Shown: positions 51,608-59,995 of the stretch, piece by piece | Layout of the letters: every line of letters starts with the position of its first letter | Position numbering within the stretch: position 1 is the stretch's first letter | DNA from: Alloalcanivorax xiamenensis | GTDB lineage: Bacteria > Pseudomonadota > Gammaproteobacteria > Pseudomonadales > Alcanivoracaceae | Length of the DNA: 64,000 nucleotides | Direction: 5' to 3' | NCBI RefSeq assembly: GCF_009846745.1 | Contig: NZ_AQPF01000013.1 | Location: 26,090 to 90,089 of the forward strand | Translations under genes and position numbers: made by a program | The notes under the pieces: generated by a model | The model's input: the letters and a program-made list of their open reading frames with translations, nothing else | Database searches by the model: none | Told to the model about the DNA's origin: nothing

Positions 51608-51979
51608 TCAATCCACGGAACGGAATAAAGCCCAGGCCAGCATCAGCCAGCCCACGATCAGGGCGACACCGCCAAGGGGTGTGATCGCGCCGAGCCAGCG
51701 TTGGCCGCTGAGCACCAGTAGATACAGGCTACCACTGAACACCACCATGCCGGCAAACATCACCCAACCGGCGGTGATGGCGGCGCCGGCGGAGAATTGG
51801 CGGGCCAGCAGGCCAGCCAGCAACAGGGCCAGGGCATGATAGAAGTGGTATTGGCTGGCGGTCTCCCAGATGGCCAGATCGGCGGGACTGACCCGTGCCT
51901 TGAGACCGTGGGCGCCGAACGCGCCCAGCATCACCGCGAGGGCACCGTTGAGCGCGCCGAGAGTGAGTAACGCATTCAT
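51608..51979 (-). CDS. DUF423 membrane protein
   Basis: A 123-residue protein with four membrane segments (about 3-21, 44-62, 66-90, 97-119) and the family's GAFGAHGLK near the N-terminus. It is conserved in many bacteria, and its function is not established. It is upstream of thiS and likely co-transcribed. Confidence 0.85.
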   Translation of the reverse strand: MNALLTLGALNGALAVMLGAFGAHGLKARVSPADLAIWETASQYHFYHALALLLAGLLARQFSAGAAITAGWVMFAGMVVFSGSLYLLVLSGQRWLGAITPLGGVALIVGWLMLAWALFRSVD

Positions 51980-52039
51980 TGAGAGCCATCCCTCATGCGT
52001 GGGTGATCGGGAAAGGTAGTGGAAAAACGCCGGAATTAT

Positions 52040-52065
52040 AACGCAAACGCCACCCGAAGGTGGCG
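52040..52065 (-). terminator. Rho-independent terminator downstream of rpoH
   Basis: Reading the minus strand, CGCCACC-TTCG-GGTGGCG forms a 7-bp stem with a stable UUCG loop, then TTTGCGTT. It is about 75 bases after the rpoH stop. Confidence 0.75.
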
Positions 52066-52138
52066 TGCAAAAGGCAGAAAAGCAAACAAAGCAAAAGTAA
52101 CAAAAACAAAATCAGCGCATTACGGGTTCGTGCAACGA

Positions 52139-53002
52139 TCAGGCAGCAATGGCGTTACGCAGCTTCTTGATCGCGTTGTTCTCCAACTGGCGGATCCGCT
52201 CGGCGGACACACCGTACTCATCAGCCAGTTCCTGCAGGGTGGACTTGCTGTCCGCCAGCCAGCGGCGTTCCAGAATATCGCGGCTGCGATCATCCAGCGC
52301 CAGCAGGGCGGAGCCCAGCTTGCGGGAATTGCGGTCCTGGTCGTCCTGCTCGGCGAGCAGCTCCGCGGGGTCGCTGTTGTCGCTGTGCAGGTACGCGGCC
52401 GGTGACGGAATGGTGTTGTCCTCATCGTCATTGATGGGGCCGTCGAAGCTGGCATCATAGGCGCCCAGCCGACCTTCCATTTCCTTCACCTGTTCCGGGG
52501 TCACTCCCAGATCATCGGCCACCCGGGCGGCTTCTTCCGGCGTCAACCGGCCCAGACGTTTCTTCTGACCTCGCAGGTTGAAGAAAAGTTTCCGCTGAGC
52601 CTTGGTGGTGGCCACCTTGACGATGCGCCAGTTACGGATCACGTATTCGTGAATCTCCGCCTTGATCCAATGCACCGCGAAGCTGACCAGGCGCACGCCC
52701 TTGGCCGGATCAAAGCGTTTCACCGCCTTCATCAGACCGACGTTACCTTCCTGGATCAGATCGCCCAGCGGCAGGCCGTAGCCGGTGTAGCTGCGCGCGA
52801 TATGCACGACGAAGCGCAGGTGGGCCAGTACCATATTGCGGGCGGCGTCCAGGTCTTCCTGAAAGTACAACCGCTCCGCCAGTACCCGCTCTTCCTCGGC
52901 ACTGAGCACCGGCACGGCGTTGACCGCGCGGATATAAGCGTCCAGGTCATTACCCGGTACCGCCAGCGGCATGGCCTGTGCACGTTGCAGTTGTGTGTTC
53001 AT
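52139..53002 (-). CDS. rpoH: Heat-shock sigma factor RpoH (sigma-32)
   Basis: A 287-residue sigma-70 family factor that directs RNA polymerase to heat-shock promoters. It has region 2 (IQEGNVGLMKAVKRFDP, HWIKAEIHEYVIRNWRIVK), the RpoH box QRKLFFNLR at 136-144, and region 4 (LQELADEYGVSAERIRQLENNAIKKLR). The start MNTQLQ has GGGAGAAGG upstream. A perfect CIRCE operator lies 33 bases before the ATG, implying HrcA control. It lies downstream of ftsYEX, as in many gammaproteobacteria. Confidence 0.96.
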   Translation of the reverse strand: MNTQLQRAQAMPLAVPGNDLDAYIRAVNAVPVLSAEEERVLAERLYFQEDLDAARNMVLAHLRFVVHIARSYTGYGLPLGDLIQEGNVGLMKAVKRFDPAKGVRLVSFAVHWIKAEIHEYVIRNWRIVKVATTKAQRKLFFNLRGQKKRLGRLTPEEAARVADDLGVTPEQVKEMEGRLGAYDASFDGPINDDEDNTIPSPAAYLHSDNSDPAELLAEQDDQDRNSRKLGSALLALDDRSRDILERRWLADSKSTLQELADEYGVSAERIRQLENNAIKKLRNAIAA

Positions 53003-53034
53003 GTATCCCTTCTCCCTTTTGGATGGGAAAGATA

Positions 53035-53061
53035 TTAGCACTCGGTCCCTTTGAGTGCTAA
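53035..53061. promoter_or_regulatory. CIRCE operator (HrcA-binding) upstream of rpoH
   Basis: TTAGCACTC and GAGTGCTAA, separated by exactly nine bases, match the CIRCE consensus in all 18 half-site positions. HrcA binds CIRCE and represses heat-shock genes. Here it sits in the 5' region of rpoH. No hrcA gene is in the window, so the assignment rests on the site. Confidence 0.85.
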
Positions 53062-53206
53062 TAGGGGTTTTGGTTCCCCGCTATCGTCGGAATCAATAAT
53101 GATCCCGCTCTCCCGATCGGACCCCGATCTGGGTCAATGATTCCATGATTGGATGACGAATCGATGTAACAGGAGGTAAAAAGCAGGATCGCGAGCTCGG
53201 ATATAA

Positions 53207-53303
53207 CTACAGAGCCACTGTGGGAAGCTTGCTTGCAAGCGAATGGGGTTTGATCCCAAAAGATTCGCTTGCAAGCAAGCTTCCCACAGCGGCTTCGTAG
53301 TCC
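53207..53303. repeat. Head-to-head REP pair upstream of rpoH
   Basis: Two GCTTGC/GCAAGC units with hairpins facing inward and CTAC/GTAG flanks outward, separated by about 18 bases. It lies between ftsX and rpoH. Confidence 0.9.
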
Positions 53304-53316
53304 GGTCTTTGGGCGC

Positions 53317-54291
53317 CTAGAACTGCGGCTCGATCTCACCCAGGTGCCGGCTCACCGCCAGCCAGGCGCCAAGCAGGCCCAGGGCGCCGCTGAACAGCGG
53401 CAGGATCAGCGCGGTTGCCGGGGACATCCCGGTGAGCGAATATTCACTTCCATACAGGTCAAGGAGCTGATTGACTGGTTCTCCCAGCCACCACAGGGCG
53501 GTGCCAACCAGGATCAGCGCCCCCAGCCCGCCAGCGAAACCGCAGCAGAATCCGCTATAGAGGAAGGGACGGCGGACAAAACCGTCGGTGCCGCCGACAA
53601 TCTTGATCACCACGATTTCCTCGCGGCGGCTCTCAATGGCCAGCCGCACCGTATTGACCACCACCAGTACCACGGCCGCGGCCAGGGCCAGGGTCAGCAC
53701 GCCGATCAGGCGCTGCCCCAGCTCGATAATGGCGTGCAGACGCCGGACCCAGGCCACATCCAACTGGGCCAGATCCACTTCCGGCAGTTTGGACAGGCGT
53801 TGCTGCAAGGCCTCCAGCGCTTCCGGTTCATTGCTGGACGGGAACACCACGATCAATGGCGGCAGCGGGTTATCCGGCAGAGCCTCAAGCACGTCACCGA
53901 AGCCGGATTGCTCGCGGAACTCGTCCAGCGCCTGCTGGCGGGTGATCACCTCGGTGTCCGCCACGCCGTCCAGGGCCGCCCAGTCCTTGGCCAGAGCCCG
54001 CTGCCGTTCCTCCTTGATGTCCATCTTCAGGAACACGGACAGATGGGCGCGGCCATCCCAGCCCTGGGTGATCACCCGGGCGTTGTCCAACAGCACTGAC
54101 AGGCCGGTGGGCAAGGCCAGGGCGATGGCGATCACCAGAATGGTGAGCAGGGTGCTGCCGGGGGTGCCGCGCATGCGCCCGAGGGCGTCCGCCAGCGAAT
54201 CCCGGTGATGGTGGCGCCAGGCGGTGAAATGATCGCCCAGGGAAGTGCGGGCGCTGCGGGCGCCGGCGGGGCGTTTTGGATTACGCGCCAT
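53317..54291 (-). CDS. ftsX: Cell division membrane protein FtsX
   Basis: A 324-residue protein with four membrane segments (about 52-72, 200-222, 248-275, 292-312), a large periplasmic loop and a short cytoplasmic N-terminus. With FtsE it forms an ABC-type complex that activates peptidoglycan amidases at the septum. It starts at MARNPKRPAG, inside the ftsE end. It runs into the REP pair before rpoH. Confidence 0.93.
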   Translation of the reverse strand: MARNPKRPAGARSARTSLGDHFTAWRHHHRDSLADALGRMRGTPGSTLLTILVIAIALALPTGLSVLLDNARVITQGWDGRAHLSVFLKMDIKEERQRALAKDWAALDGVADTEVITRQQALDEFREQSGFGDVLEALPDNPLPPLIVVFPSSNEPEALEALQQRLSKLPEVDLAQLDVAWVRRLHAIIELGQRLIGVLTLALAAAVVLVVVNTVRLAIESRREEIVVIKIVGGTDGFVRRPFLYSGFCCGFAGGLGALILVGTALWWLGEPVNQLLDLYGSEYSLTGMSPATALILPLFSGALGLLGAWLAVSRHLGEIEPQF

Positions 54292-54982
54292 ACCAGTCTC
54301 CGGCGGCCGGGGTGGCGCTCTCGACGCCATCATGAATCAGGTTGCCTTCGCGCAGAGTCAGCAGGCGGTGGCGGTAGCGGGCGATCAGCGACAGGTCGTG
54401 AGTGGCGATCAGTACCGCCACGCCGACCCGGGCGAAGTCGTGGAACAGGTCCATGATCTCCGCGGACAGCGCCGGGTCCAGGTTACCGGTGGGCTCGTCG
54501 GCCAGCAGCAGCGGCGGCTTGTTGACCACGGCCCGGGCGATGCCCACCCGCTGTTGTTCGCCGCCGGAAAGCATGATCGGGTTCTGCTTCTCCTTGCTGA
54601 GCAGGCCGACCTTGTCGAGGGCGGCGCGTACCCGTTTGCCGATATCCGCCTTGGGGAAACCGGCGATCACCAAGGGCAGGGCCACATTGTCGAACACGCT
54701 GCGATCGAACAGCAACTGGTGGTTCTGGTGGACCATGCCAATCTTGCGGCGCAGCAACGGGATATGGCGGTTGCCGAAACCATTCAGGTTTTGCCGGCCG
54801 ACGAAGATCTGCCCCTGGGTCGGGCGCTCGATCATCATGATCAGCTTGAGCAAGGTCGATTTGCCGGCGCCGGAATGGCCAGTGAGAAAGGTGAGCTGCC
54901 CGGCGGGCAACTCGAACGACACCCTGCGCAGGGCGTCCTTGCCACTGGCGTAGCGTTTGCTGACCCGGTCGAATTTGATCAT
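54281..54982 (-). CDS. ftsE: Cell division ATP-binding protein FtsE
   Basis: A 233-residue ABC ATPase with Walker A GHSGAGKST (35-43), signature LSGGEQQR (138-145) and Walker B LLLADEPT (158-165). The start MIKFDRVSKRY is chosen over a longer frame that reaches into ftsY. It overlaps ftsX by 11 bases and follows ftsY by 37. Confidence 0.95.
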   Translation of the reverse strand: MIKFDRVSKRYASGKDALRRVSFELPAGQLTFLTGHSGAGKSTLLKLIMMIERPTQGQIFVGRQNLNGFGNRHIPLLRRKIGMVHQNHQLLFDRSVFDNVALPLVIAGFPKADIGKRVRAALDKVGLLSKEKQNPIMLSGGEQQRVGIARAVVNKPPLLLADEPTGNLDPALSAEIMDLFHDFARVGVAVLIATHDLSLIARYRHRLLTLREGNLIHDGVESATPAAGDWYGA

Positions 54983-55019
54983 GGATGCTGGTCTCGTTGA
55001 GCGTGCTGGGAAGCTTCGA

Positions 55020-56231
55020 TCAGGAGGTAACGTCCTCGAACAAGGCCTGCACGAATTCCTCCGCGTTGAAGGGGCGCAGATCCTCCAGACGCTCACCGAC
55101 CCCAATGAAACGGATCGGCAGACCGGTGCGTTTGGCCAGAGCGAACAGGATGCCGCCTTTGGCGGTGCCATCCAGTTTGGTCAGTACCAGGCCGGTGACG
55201 CCGGCGGTTTCACGGAATTCCAGGGCCTGGTTGATGGCGTTCTGGCCGGTGCCGGCGTCCAGCACCAGCAGTACTTCGTGGGGCGCCTCCGGGGACAGCT
55301 TTTTCATTACCCGGGTGACCTTGGACAGCTCTTCCATCAGGTTGCCGCGGGTGTGCAGGCGGCCGGCGGTATCGGCGATCAGCACATCCGCCTGGCGGGA
55401 CTGGGCGGCCTGCACCGCGTCATAGATGACACTGGCGGAGTCGGCGCCGGTATGCTGCGCCACCACCGGAATATCATTGCGTTCGCCCCATACCTGCAAT
55501 TGCTCCACGGCGGCGGCGCGGAAGGTATCGCCTGCGGCCAGCATCACATTGCGGCCCTCCGCCTTGAAGCGGCAGGCCAGCTTGCCGATGGTGGTGGTCT
55601 TGCCGACGCCGTTCACGCCCACCATCAGGATCACGTAAGGTTTGTGCGTGCCGTCGATGACCAGCGGCTGATCCACTGGCACCAGCAGCTTGCGCAGCTC
55701 TTCCTGCAGCGCTTCGTAGAGGGCGTCGGCGTCCACCAGTTCCTGGCGGCCGACGCGCTCGGTCAGCGCCTGGATAATCACATCGGTGGCCTCCACGCCG
55801 ACGTCCGCCACCAGCAACTGGGTCTCGATCTCCTCGAAGATTTCGTCGTCGATCTCCTTGGCGCCCACCAGCAGATCCGCCAGGCCCTTGCCCAGATTCT
55901 TGCTGGTCTTGCTCATGCCCGCCTTCATGCGGGCCCAGAAACCGGCCTTGTCTTCTTCCTCGGTCGCTACCGGTGCGCTGGGTTCAGGCTCGGGCTCGGC
56001 GGCGGCCACGGGCGTCTCCGGCTCCGCGCTTTCCACGGGCACCGGTGTGGCTTCACGCCGCTCCGCCGGAGGGGCGGCGGGGGCCGGCTCGCTGGACTCT
56101 GTCTCGTTCGCGGAGGGTTCGGCCGGGGCCGCTTCCTCGCGGTCGCGGCGGAACATGCGCGAGAAGAAACCGCCTTTCTTTTGCTCCTTCTCGGCAGGGT
56201 TATCGTCGTCGCGGGAAACTTCGTCGTTCAT
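55020..56231 (-). CDS. ftsY: Signal recognition particle receptor FtsY
   Basis: A 403-residue SRP receptor GTPase. An acidic, proline-rich A domain (residues 1-95) precedes the NG domain, with P-loop GVNGVGKTT (205-213), then DTAGRLHTRGNLMEEL, TKLDGTAKGG and the closing GERLEDLRPFNAEEFV. It brings ribosomes making membrane proteins to the membrane. The order ftsY-ftsE-ftsX-rpoH is the standard one. It is divergent from the M16 peptidase pair. Confidence 0.96.
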   Translation of the reverse strand: MNDEVSRDDDNPAEKEQKKGGFFSRMFRRDREEAAPAEPSANETESSEPAPAAPPAERREATPVPVESAEPETPVAAAEPEPEPSAPVATEEEDKAGFWARMKAGMSKTSKNLGKGLADLLVGAKEIDDEIFEEIETQLLVADVGVEATDVIIQALTERVGRQELVDADALYEALQEELRKLLVPVDQPLVIDGTHKPYVILMVGVNGVGKTTTIGKLACRFKAEGRNVMLAAGDTFRAAAVEQLQVWGERNDIPVVAQHTGADSASVIYDAVQAAQSRQADVLIADTAGRLHTRGNLMEELSKVTRVMKKLSPEAPHEVLLVLDAGTGQNAINQALEFRETAGVTGLVLTKLDGTAKGGILFALAKRTGLPIRFIGVGERLEDLRPFNAEEFVQALFEDVTS

Positions 56232-56489
56232 GATCAGTCGTATCCATCGGGTTGTCCGGCCGAGGCCGGAAGAACCCGCCCTGGTGGCGGATTCGGAAAA
56301 AGCGTCGCCCGCGTCGGCGGGCGAGCGGGTATCCTACCACTGTCGCGGAACCTGTTCATGGCCTATGCGACGCCACCGTGAACGCGGTACGGCGGTCGGC
56401 CCCCAACCGGCCGTTGGCAAAAAAGGGGGGCGCCGGCGCGGCGGTGGCGCGAGTCCGGCATTTCCGATCAGAGCATGAGAGGACGTTTG

Positions 56490-57863
56490 ATGAGAATCCT
56501 GGTGGTAGCGTTGGTGCTGGGGATGCTGTCATCCCTGGCCCGGGCGGATTTACCGACCCACGAATTCAGTCTGGATAACGGTTTGCGCGTATTGGTGCGC
56601 GAGGATCACCGGGCGCCAGTGATCACGGTGATGATCTGGTTCAAGGCGGGCAGCATCGATGAGGCCCCCCATGAAACCGGGCTGGCCCACCTGCTCGAGC
56701 ACATGATGTTCAAAGGCACCAAGCATCTGGGGCCGGGTGAGTACTCTCGGATCGTGGCCCGCTTTGGCGGCAGCGACAACGCCTTCACCAGTTACGATTA
56801 CACCGCTTATTTCCAGCAGTATGAGTCCTCGCGGTTGGCCCTGGCGCTGGAGCTGGAAGCGGAGCGCCTCAAGAACCTGGAAATTGACGACCAGGAATTT
56901 CACCGTGAGCTGCGGGTGGTGATGGAGGAGCGTCGGCAGCGCACCGACGATAACCCCAATGCTCTGGCCTGGGAGAAATTCCAGGCGGTGGCACGGCCCG
57001 GCACCGGCTATGCCCACCCGATCATCGGCTGGCGCGACCTGCTGGCCCAACTGCAACCGGAGCAGGCGCGCAGCTGGTTCCAGCGTTATTACGTGCCGTC
57101 CAACGCCACCCTGGTAATCGCTGGCGACGTCACCGAGGAACAGGTGCGGCCGCTGGTGCAGCGCTTCTTCGGTAAGTTGCCGGCCGGGCAAACGCCGCCA
57201 CGACCGAAACTCAGTCTGGAGCCGCCTGCCGGAGAACGGCGCCTGTCCCTGCGCTTGCCGGTGAAAGTGCCGGCCCTGTACATGACCTATAACGTCCCGT
57301 CACTGACCACCGCCGAGGACAAAAAAGCGTTCTATACCCTGACCATGCTGGCCGGGGTTCTGGATGGCGGTCTCAGCGCCCGCATCGAAACGGATCTGGT
57401 GCGGGGGCAGCGTCTGGCCGCCGGTGCTGGCGCCGGTTACAGCGGTTTGCAGCGGGGCAGCGGTACCTTTACGTTCACCGCCACGCCGAACCCGGACGTG
57501 ACCCTGGAGCAGTTGGAACAGGCCTTGCTGGATCAGGTCCGTGCCCTGGCCGAAACGCCGCCCAGCGCGGAGGAGATGGAGCGGGTGCGCGCCAGTGTCA
57601 CCGCCAGCCAGGTGTATCAGCGGGATTCGGTGATGGGCCAGGCCATGGAACTGGGCATGCTGAGCACGCTGGGTCTGGACTGGCGACTGGCCGGCGAGTT
57701 CGAGGCCAACCTCGCCGAGGTCACCGCCGAGGACGTGCGGGATGCGGCCCGCCAGTGGTTGGTGGATGAGCGCCGTACCACCGCCCTTGTTTTGCCAAAA
57801 GAGCTGCCAAAAGAGCTGCCAGAGGCGGCGAAGCCAGAGAATGCACAGCCGGAGGAACAATAA
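56490..57863 (+). CDS. M16 family zinc protease, catalytic
   Basis: A 457-residue exported peptidase with a signal peptide (ILVVALVLGMLSSLARA), the inverted zinc motif HLLEH (67-71) and the downstream glutamate in VVMEERRQRTDDN. It also has the M16B C-terminal half (about 220-440). The start at MRILVV has AGAGGACG upstream. It overlaps the second M16 gene by one base (TAATG). The pair forms a probable catalytic/non-catalytic heterodimer, as in Pseudomonas. Confidence 0.9.
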   Translation: MRILVVALVLGMLSSLARADLPTHEFSLDNGLRVLVREDHRAPVITVMIWFKAGSIDEAPHETGLAHLLEHMMFKGTKHLGPGEYSRIVARFGGSDNAFTSYDYTAYFQQYESSRLALALELEAERLKNLEIDDQEFHRELRVVMEERRQRTDDNPNALAWEKFQAVARPGTGYAHPIIGWRDLLAQLQPEQARSWFQRYYVPSNATLVIAGDVTEEQVRPLVQRFFGKLPAGQTPPRPKLSLEPPAGERRLSLRLPVKVPALYMTYNVPSLTTAEDKKAFYTLTMLAGVLDGGLSARIETDLVRGQRLAAGAGAGYSGLQRGSGTFTFTATPNPDVTLEQLEQALLDQVRALAETPPSAEEMERVRASVTASQVYQRDSVMGQAMELGMLSTLGLDWRLAGEFEANLAEVTAEDVRDAARQWLVDERRTTALVLPKELPKELPEAAKPENAQPEEQ

Positions 57864-59275
57864 TGCGCGCGATGAAAACAGCGATTCTGGGTGTGATGTG
57901 CGCATGGTTGCTGGCCGGCTGCGCCAGTTTCCCCGCCTCGGAACGGCAGGTGCGCCAGGCGGAGCCGGCGGCGCCGGAGCTGGATATCCAGTCCTGGCAT
58001 ACCTCCGGCGGCGCCCGGGTGATGTTCGTCCAGAGTGAGGCGCTGCCCATGCTGGACGTGCGTTTGGTAATGAATGCCGGTGGTGCCCGTGATGGTGATC
58101 TGCCGGGGCTGGCGGCCATGACCAGTGCGCTGATTGGCGAGGGAGCCCGGGGGTTGAGCGTGGATGACATCGCCCGGGGCTTCGAGGACAAGGGCGCGCA
58201 GTTCTCTTCCGGCAGTTACCAGGATATGGCCGTGATCAGCCTGCGTACCCTGTCCGAGCCGCAATGGCGGGATCCGGCCCTGACCCTGCTGGCGCGGGTG
58301 GCGGGCCAGCCCACCTTCCCGCCGGACGCCCTGGAACGCATTCGCACCCAGATGCTGCAGGGGCTGAAGATGGAGCGCCAGGTGCCGGGCCCGCAGGTTC
58401 AGAAGGCCTACCAGAAGCTGCTGTTCGGCGATCACCCCTATGGGCATGCGGAGGGCGGTACCCTGGAAAGCCTGCCAGGTATTCAGCGTCAGGATTTGGT
58501 GGATTACCACCAGCGCTATTACACCGCCGGCAATACCGTCATCGCTCTGGTCGGCGATGTCAGCCGGGCCCAGGCCGAGCGGATCGCCCAGCGTCTCAGC
58601 GATGCCTTGCCGCAAGGCGGTGCGGCGCCGGCGTTGCCCCGGGCCAGGGCGCTGCCCACCCGCAAAGTGGAGCACCTGACTTTCCCGTCCACCCAGACCC
58701 ATATTCTGCTCGGCAACCAGGCCACCTGGCGCGGTGATCCGGATCATGTTGCCTTGTACGTGGGCAACTACATCCTTGGCGGCGGCGGCTTTGCGTCCCT
58801 GCTTACCCAGGAGGTGCGCGAGAAGCGCGGCTACGTGTATGGCATTTCCAGCTACTTCAAGCCCATGGCCGCTGGTGGCCCATTCACGGTACAACTACAA
58901 ACCGCGAACGATAATGCCAGTGATGCGCTCGCGCTGACCCTGGACCAAATCCGCCGGTTTATCGCCGAAGGGCCCAGCGAGGAGGAACTGGCCATGGCCA
59001 AGGACAACATTCTTGGCGGCATGGCACTGGAAACCGCCGACAACGGCGATATTATCGGCCAGCTCGGTGCCATCGGCTTCTATGATCTGCCTCTGGACTA
59101 TCTGCAACGGTTCAACCAGCAGGTGCGGGATCTGACCGTGGCGGACATCCAGGCGGCAATGCGCAAGGCCGTGGACCCGGACCATCTGGCGATCGTCAGT
59201 ATCGGCCCGGAAGCACCCGCGCAGCCCGCCAAGCAAACGGTCGAAAGCAATGAAAGCCAAGGGAAAAACCAGTAA
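57863..59275 (+). CDS. M16 family protein, non-catalytic lipoprotein subunit
   Basis: A 470-residue lipoprotein (LLAGC lipobox at about 16-20) with the M16 fold but no HxxEH; the corresponding region reads MTSALIGEGARG. It keeps the substrate-side R/Y pair (KRGYVYGISSYF). Its partner upstream is the active zinc subunit. Anchoring to a membrane lipid is inferred. It overlaps rsmD by 26 bases. Confidence 0.88.
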   Translation: MRAMKTAILGVMCAWLLAGCASFPASERQVRQAEPAAPELDIQSWHTSGGARVMFVQSEALPMLDVRLVMNAGGARDGDLPGLAAMTSALIGEGARGLSVDDIARGFEDKGAQFSSGSYQDMAVISLRTLSEPQWRDPALTLLARVAGQPTFPPDALERIRTQMLQGLKMERQVPGPQVQKAYQKLLFGDHPYGHAEGGTLESLPGIQRQDLVDYHQRYYTAGNTVIALVGDVSRAQAERIAQRLSDALPQGGAAPALPRARALPTRKVEHLTFPSTQTHILLGNQATWRGDPDHVALYVGNYILGGGGFASLLTQEVREKRGYVYGISSYFKPMAAGGPFTVQLQTANDNASDALALTLDQIRRFIAEGPSEEELAMAKDNILGGMALETADNGDIIGQLGAIGFYDLPLDYLQRFNQQVRDLTVADIQAAMRKAVDPDHLAIVSIGPEAPAQPAKQTVESNESQGKNQ

Positions 59276-59825
59276 AGGGCAGGTGCGGATCATCGGCGGC
59301 GAATTTCGCGGCCACCGTCTTCACTTCGTCGACCAGGGGGGCGATCTGCGCCCCTCCGGGGACCGTATGCGCGAAACCCTGTTCAACTGGTTGCAATGGG
59401 AGTTGTCCGGGGCCCGCGTACTGGATTTGTTCGCCGGCTCCGGGGCCTTGGGCGCGGAAGCCCTGAGCCGGGGTGCCGGGCGCGCCATTCTGGTGGAGAA
59501 AAAAAAGGAGCGCTGTGCCGACCTGTCCCGTCAACTGCGTCCCTTGTTCGGGGAGCGGGTGATGGTACAGTGCGCCGACGCCTTGAAATGGTTGCCAAGG
59601 ACAGCGGAGCGTTTCGACTTGGTGTTCATTGACCCGCCCTACGATCTGGGGCTGGCGGAACCCGCCTGCCGCGCTCTGGAGGAGCTCAAGTTGCTGATGC
59701 CCGAGGCGCTGATCTACGTCGAGTCCCGGCGTCAGGACGGAGCGCCGGAAGTGCCGGAGAATTGGCGGCTACTGAAGGAAAAAAGCGGCGGCGACGTGCT
59801 CGCCCGGCTGTTCCAGCGGGAATAA
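59250..59825 (+). CDS. rsmD: 16S rRNA (guanine966-N2)-methyltransferase
   Basis: A 191-residue RsmD with RIIGGEFRG, LRPSGDRMRETLFNWL, the SAM motif FAGSGALG (61-68) and the catalytic DPPY (128-131). It methylates G966 of 16S rRNA. The start lies inside the preceding M16 gene, consistent with coupled translation. Confidence 0.94.
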   Translation: MKAKGKTSKGQVRIIGGEFRGHRLHFVDQGGDLRPSGDRMRETLFNWLQWELSGARVLDLFAGSGALGAEALSRGAGRAILVEKKKERCADLSRQLRPLFGERVMVQCADALKWLPRTAERFDLVFIDPPYDLGLAEPACRALEELKLLMPEALIYVESRRQDGAPEVPENWRLLKEKSGGDVLARLFQRE

Positions 59826-59865
59826 CGCGAAGAGAAACGCTTCGGGAACATGAAACCGAACAGTC

Positions 59866-59937
59866 TTCGCTGCCAAGGCAGCTTCCCACAGGGAGCTACG
59901 AAGTCGCCGTGGGAAGCGAGCTTGCTCGCGAATAGCA
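59866..59937. repeat. REPIN downstream of rsmD
   Basis: A GCTGCC/GGCAGC unit on the left and a GCGAGC/GCTCGC unit on the right, inverted. This is another pair carrying two different stems. Confidence 0.88.
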
Positions 59938-59995
59938 ATGGTCCTCTTTATATAAAGAAGGGACCACGAGGTTTCGAAAACACTGAGGAACGTAT

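Noticed and set aside
50574..51611. Long N-terminal extension of ThiG
   Set aside because: The extra 86 codons are the thiS gene read in another frame. ThiG begins at MSDLLDIAG by family length.
53062..53160. Sigma-32 promoter upstream of rpoH
   Set aside because: CCCCTATTA resembles its -10, but a TTGAAA-like -35 at the right distance is missing.
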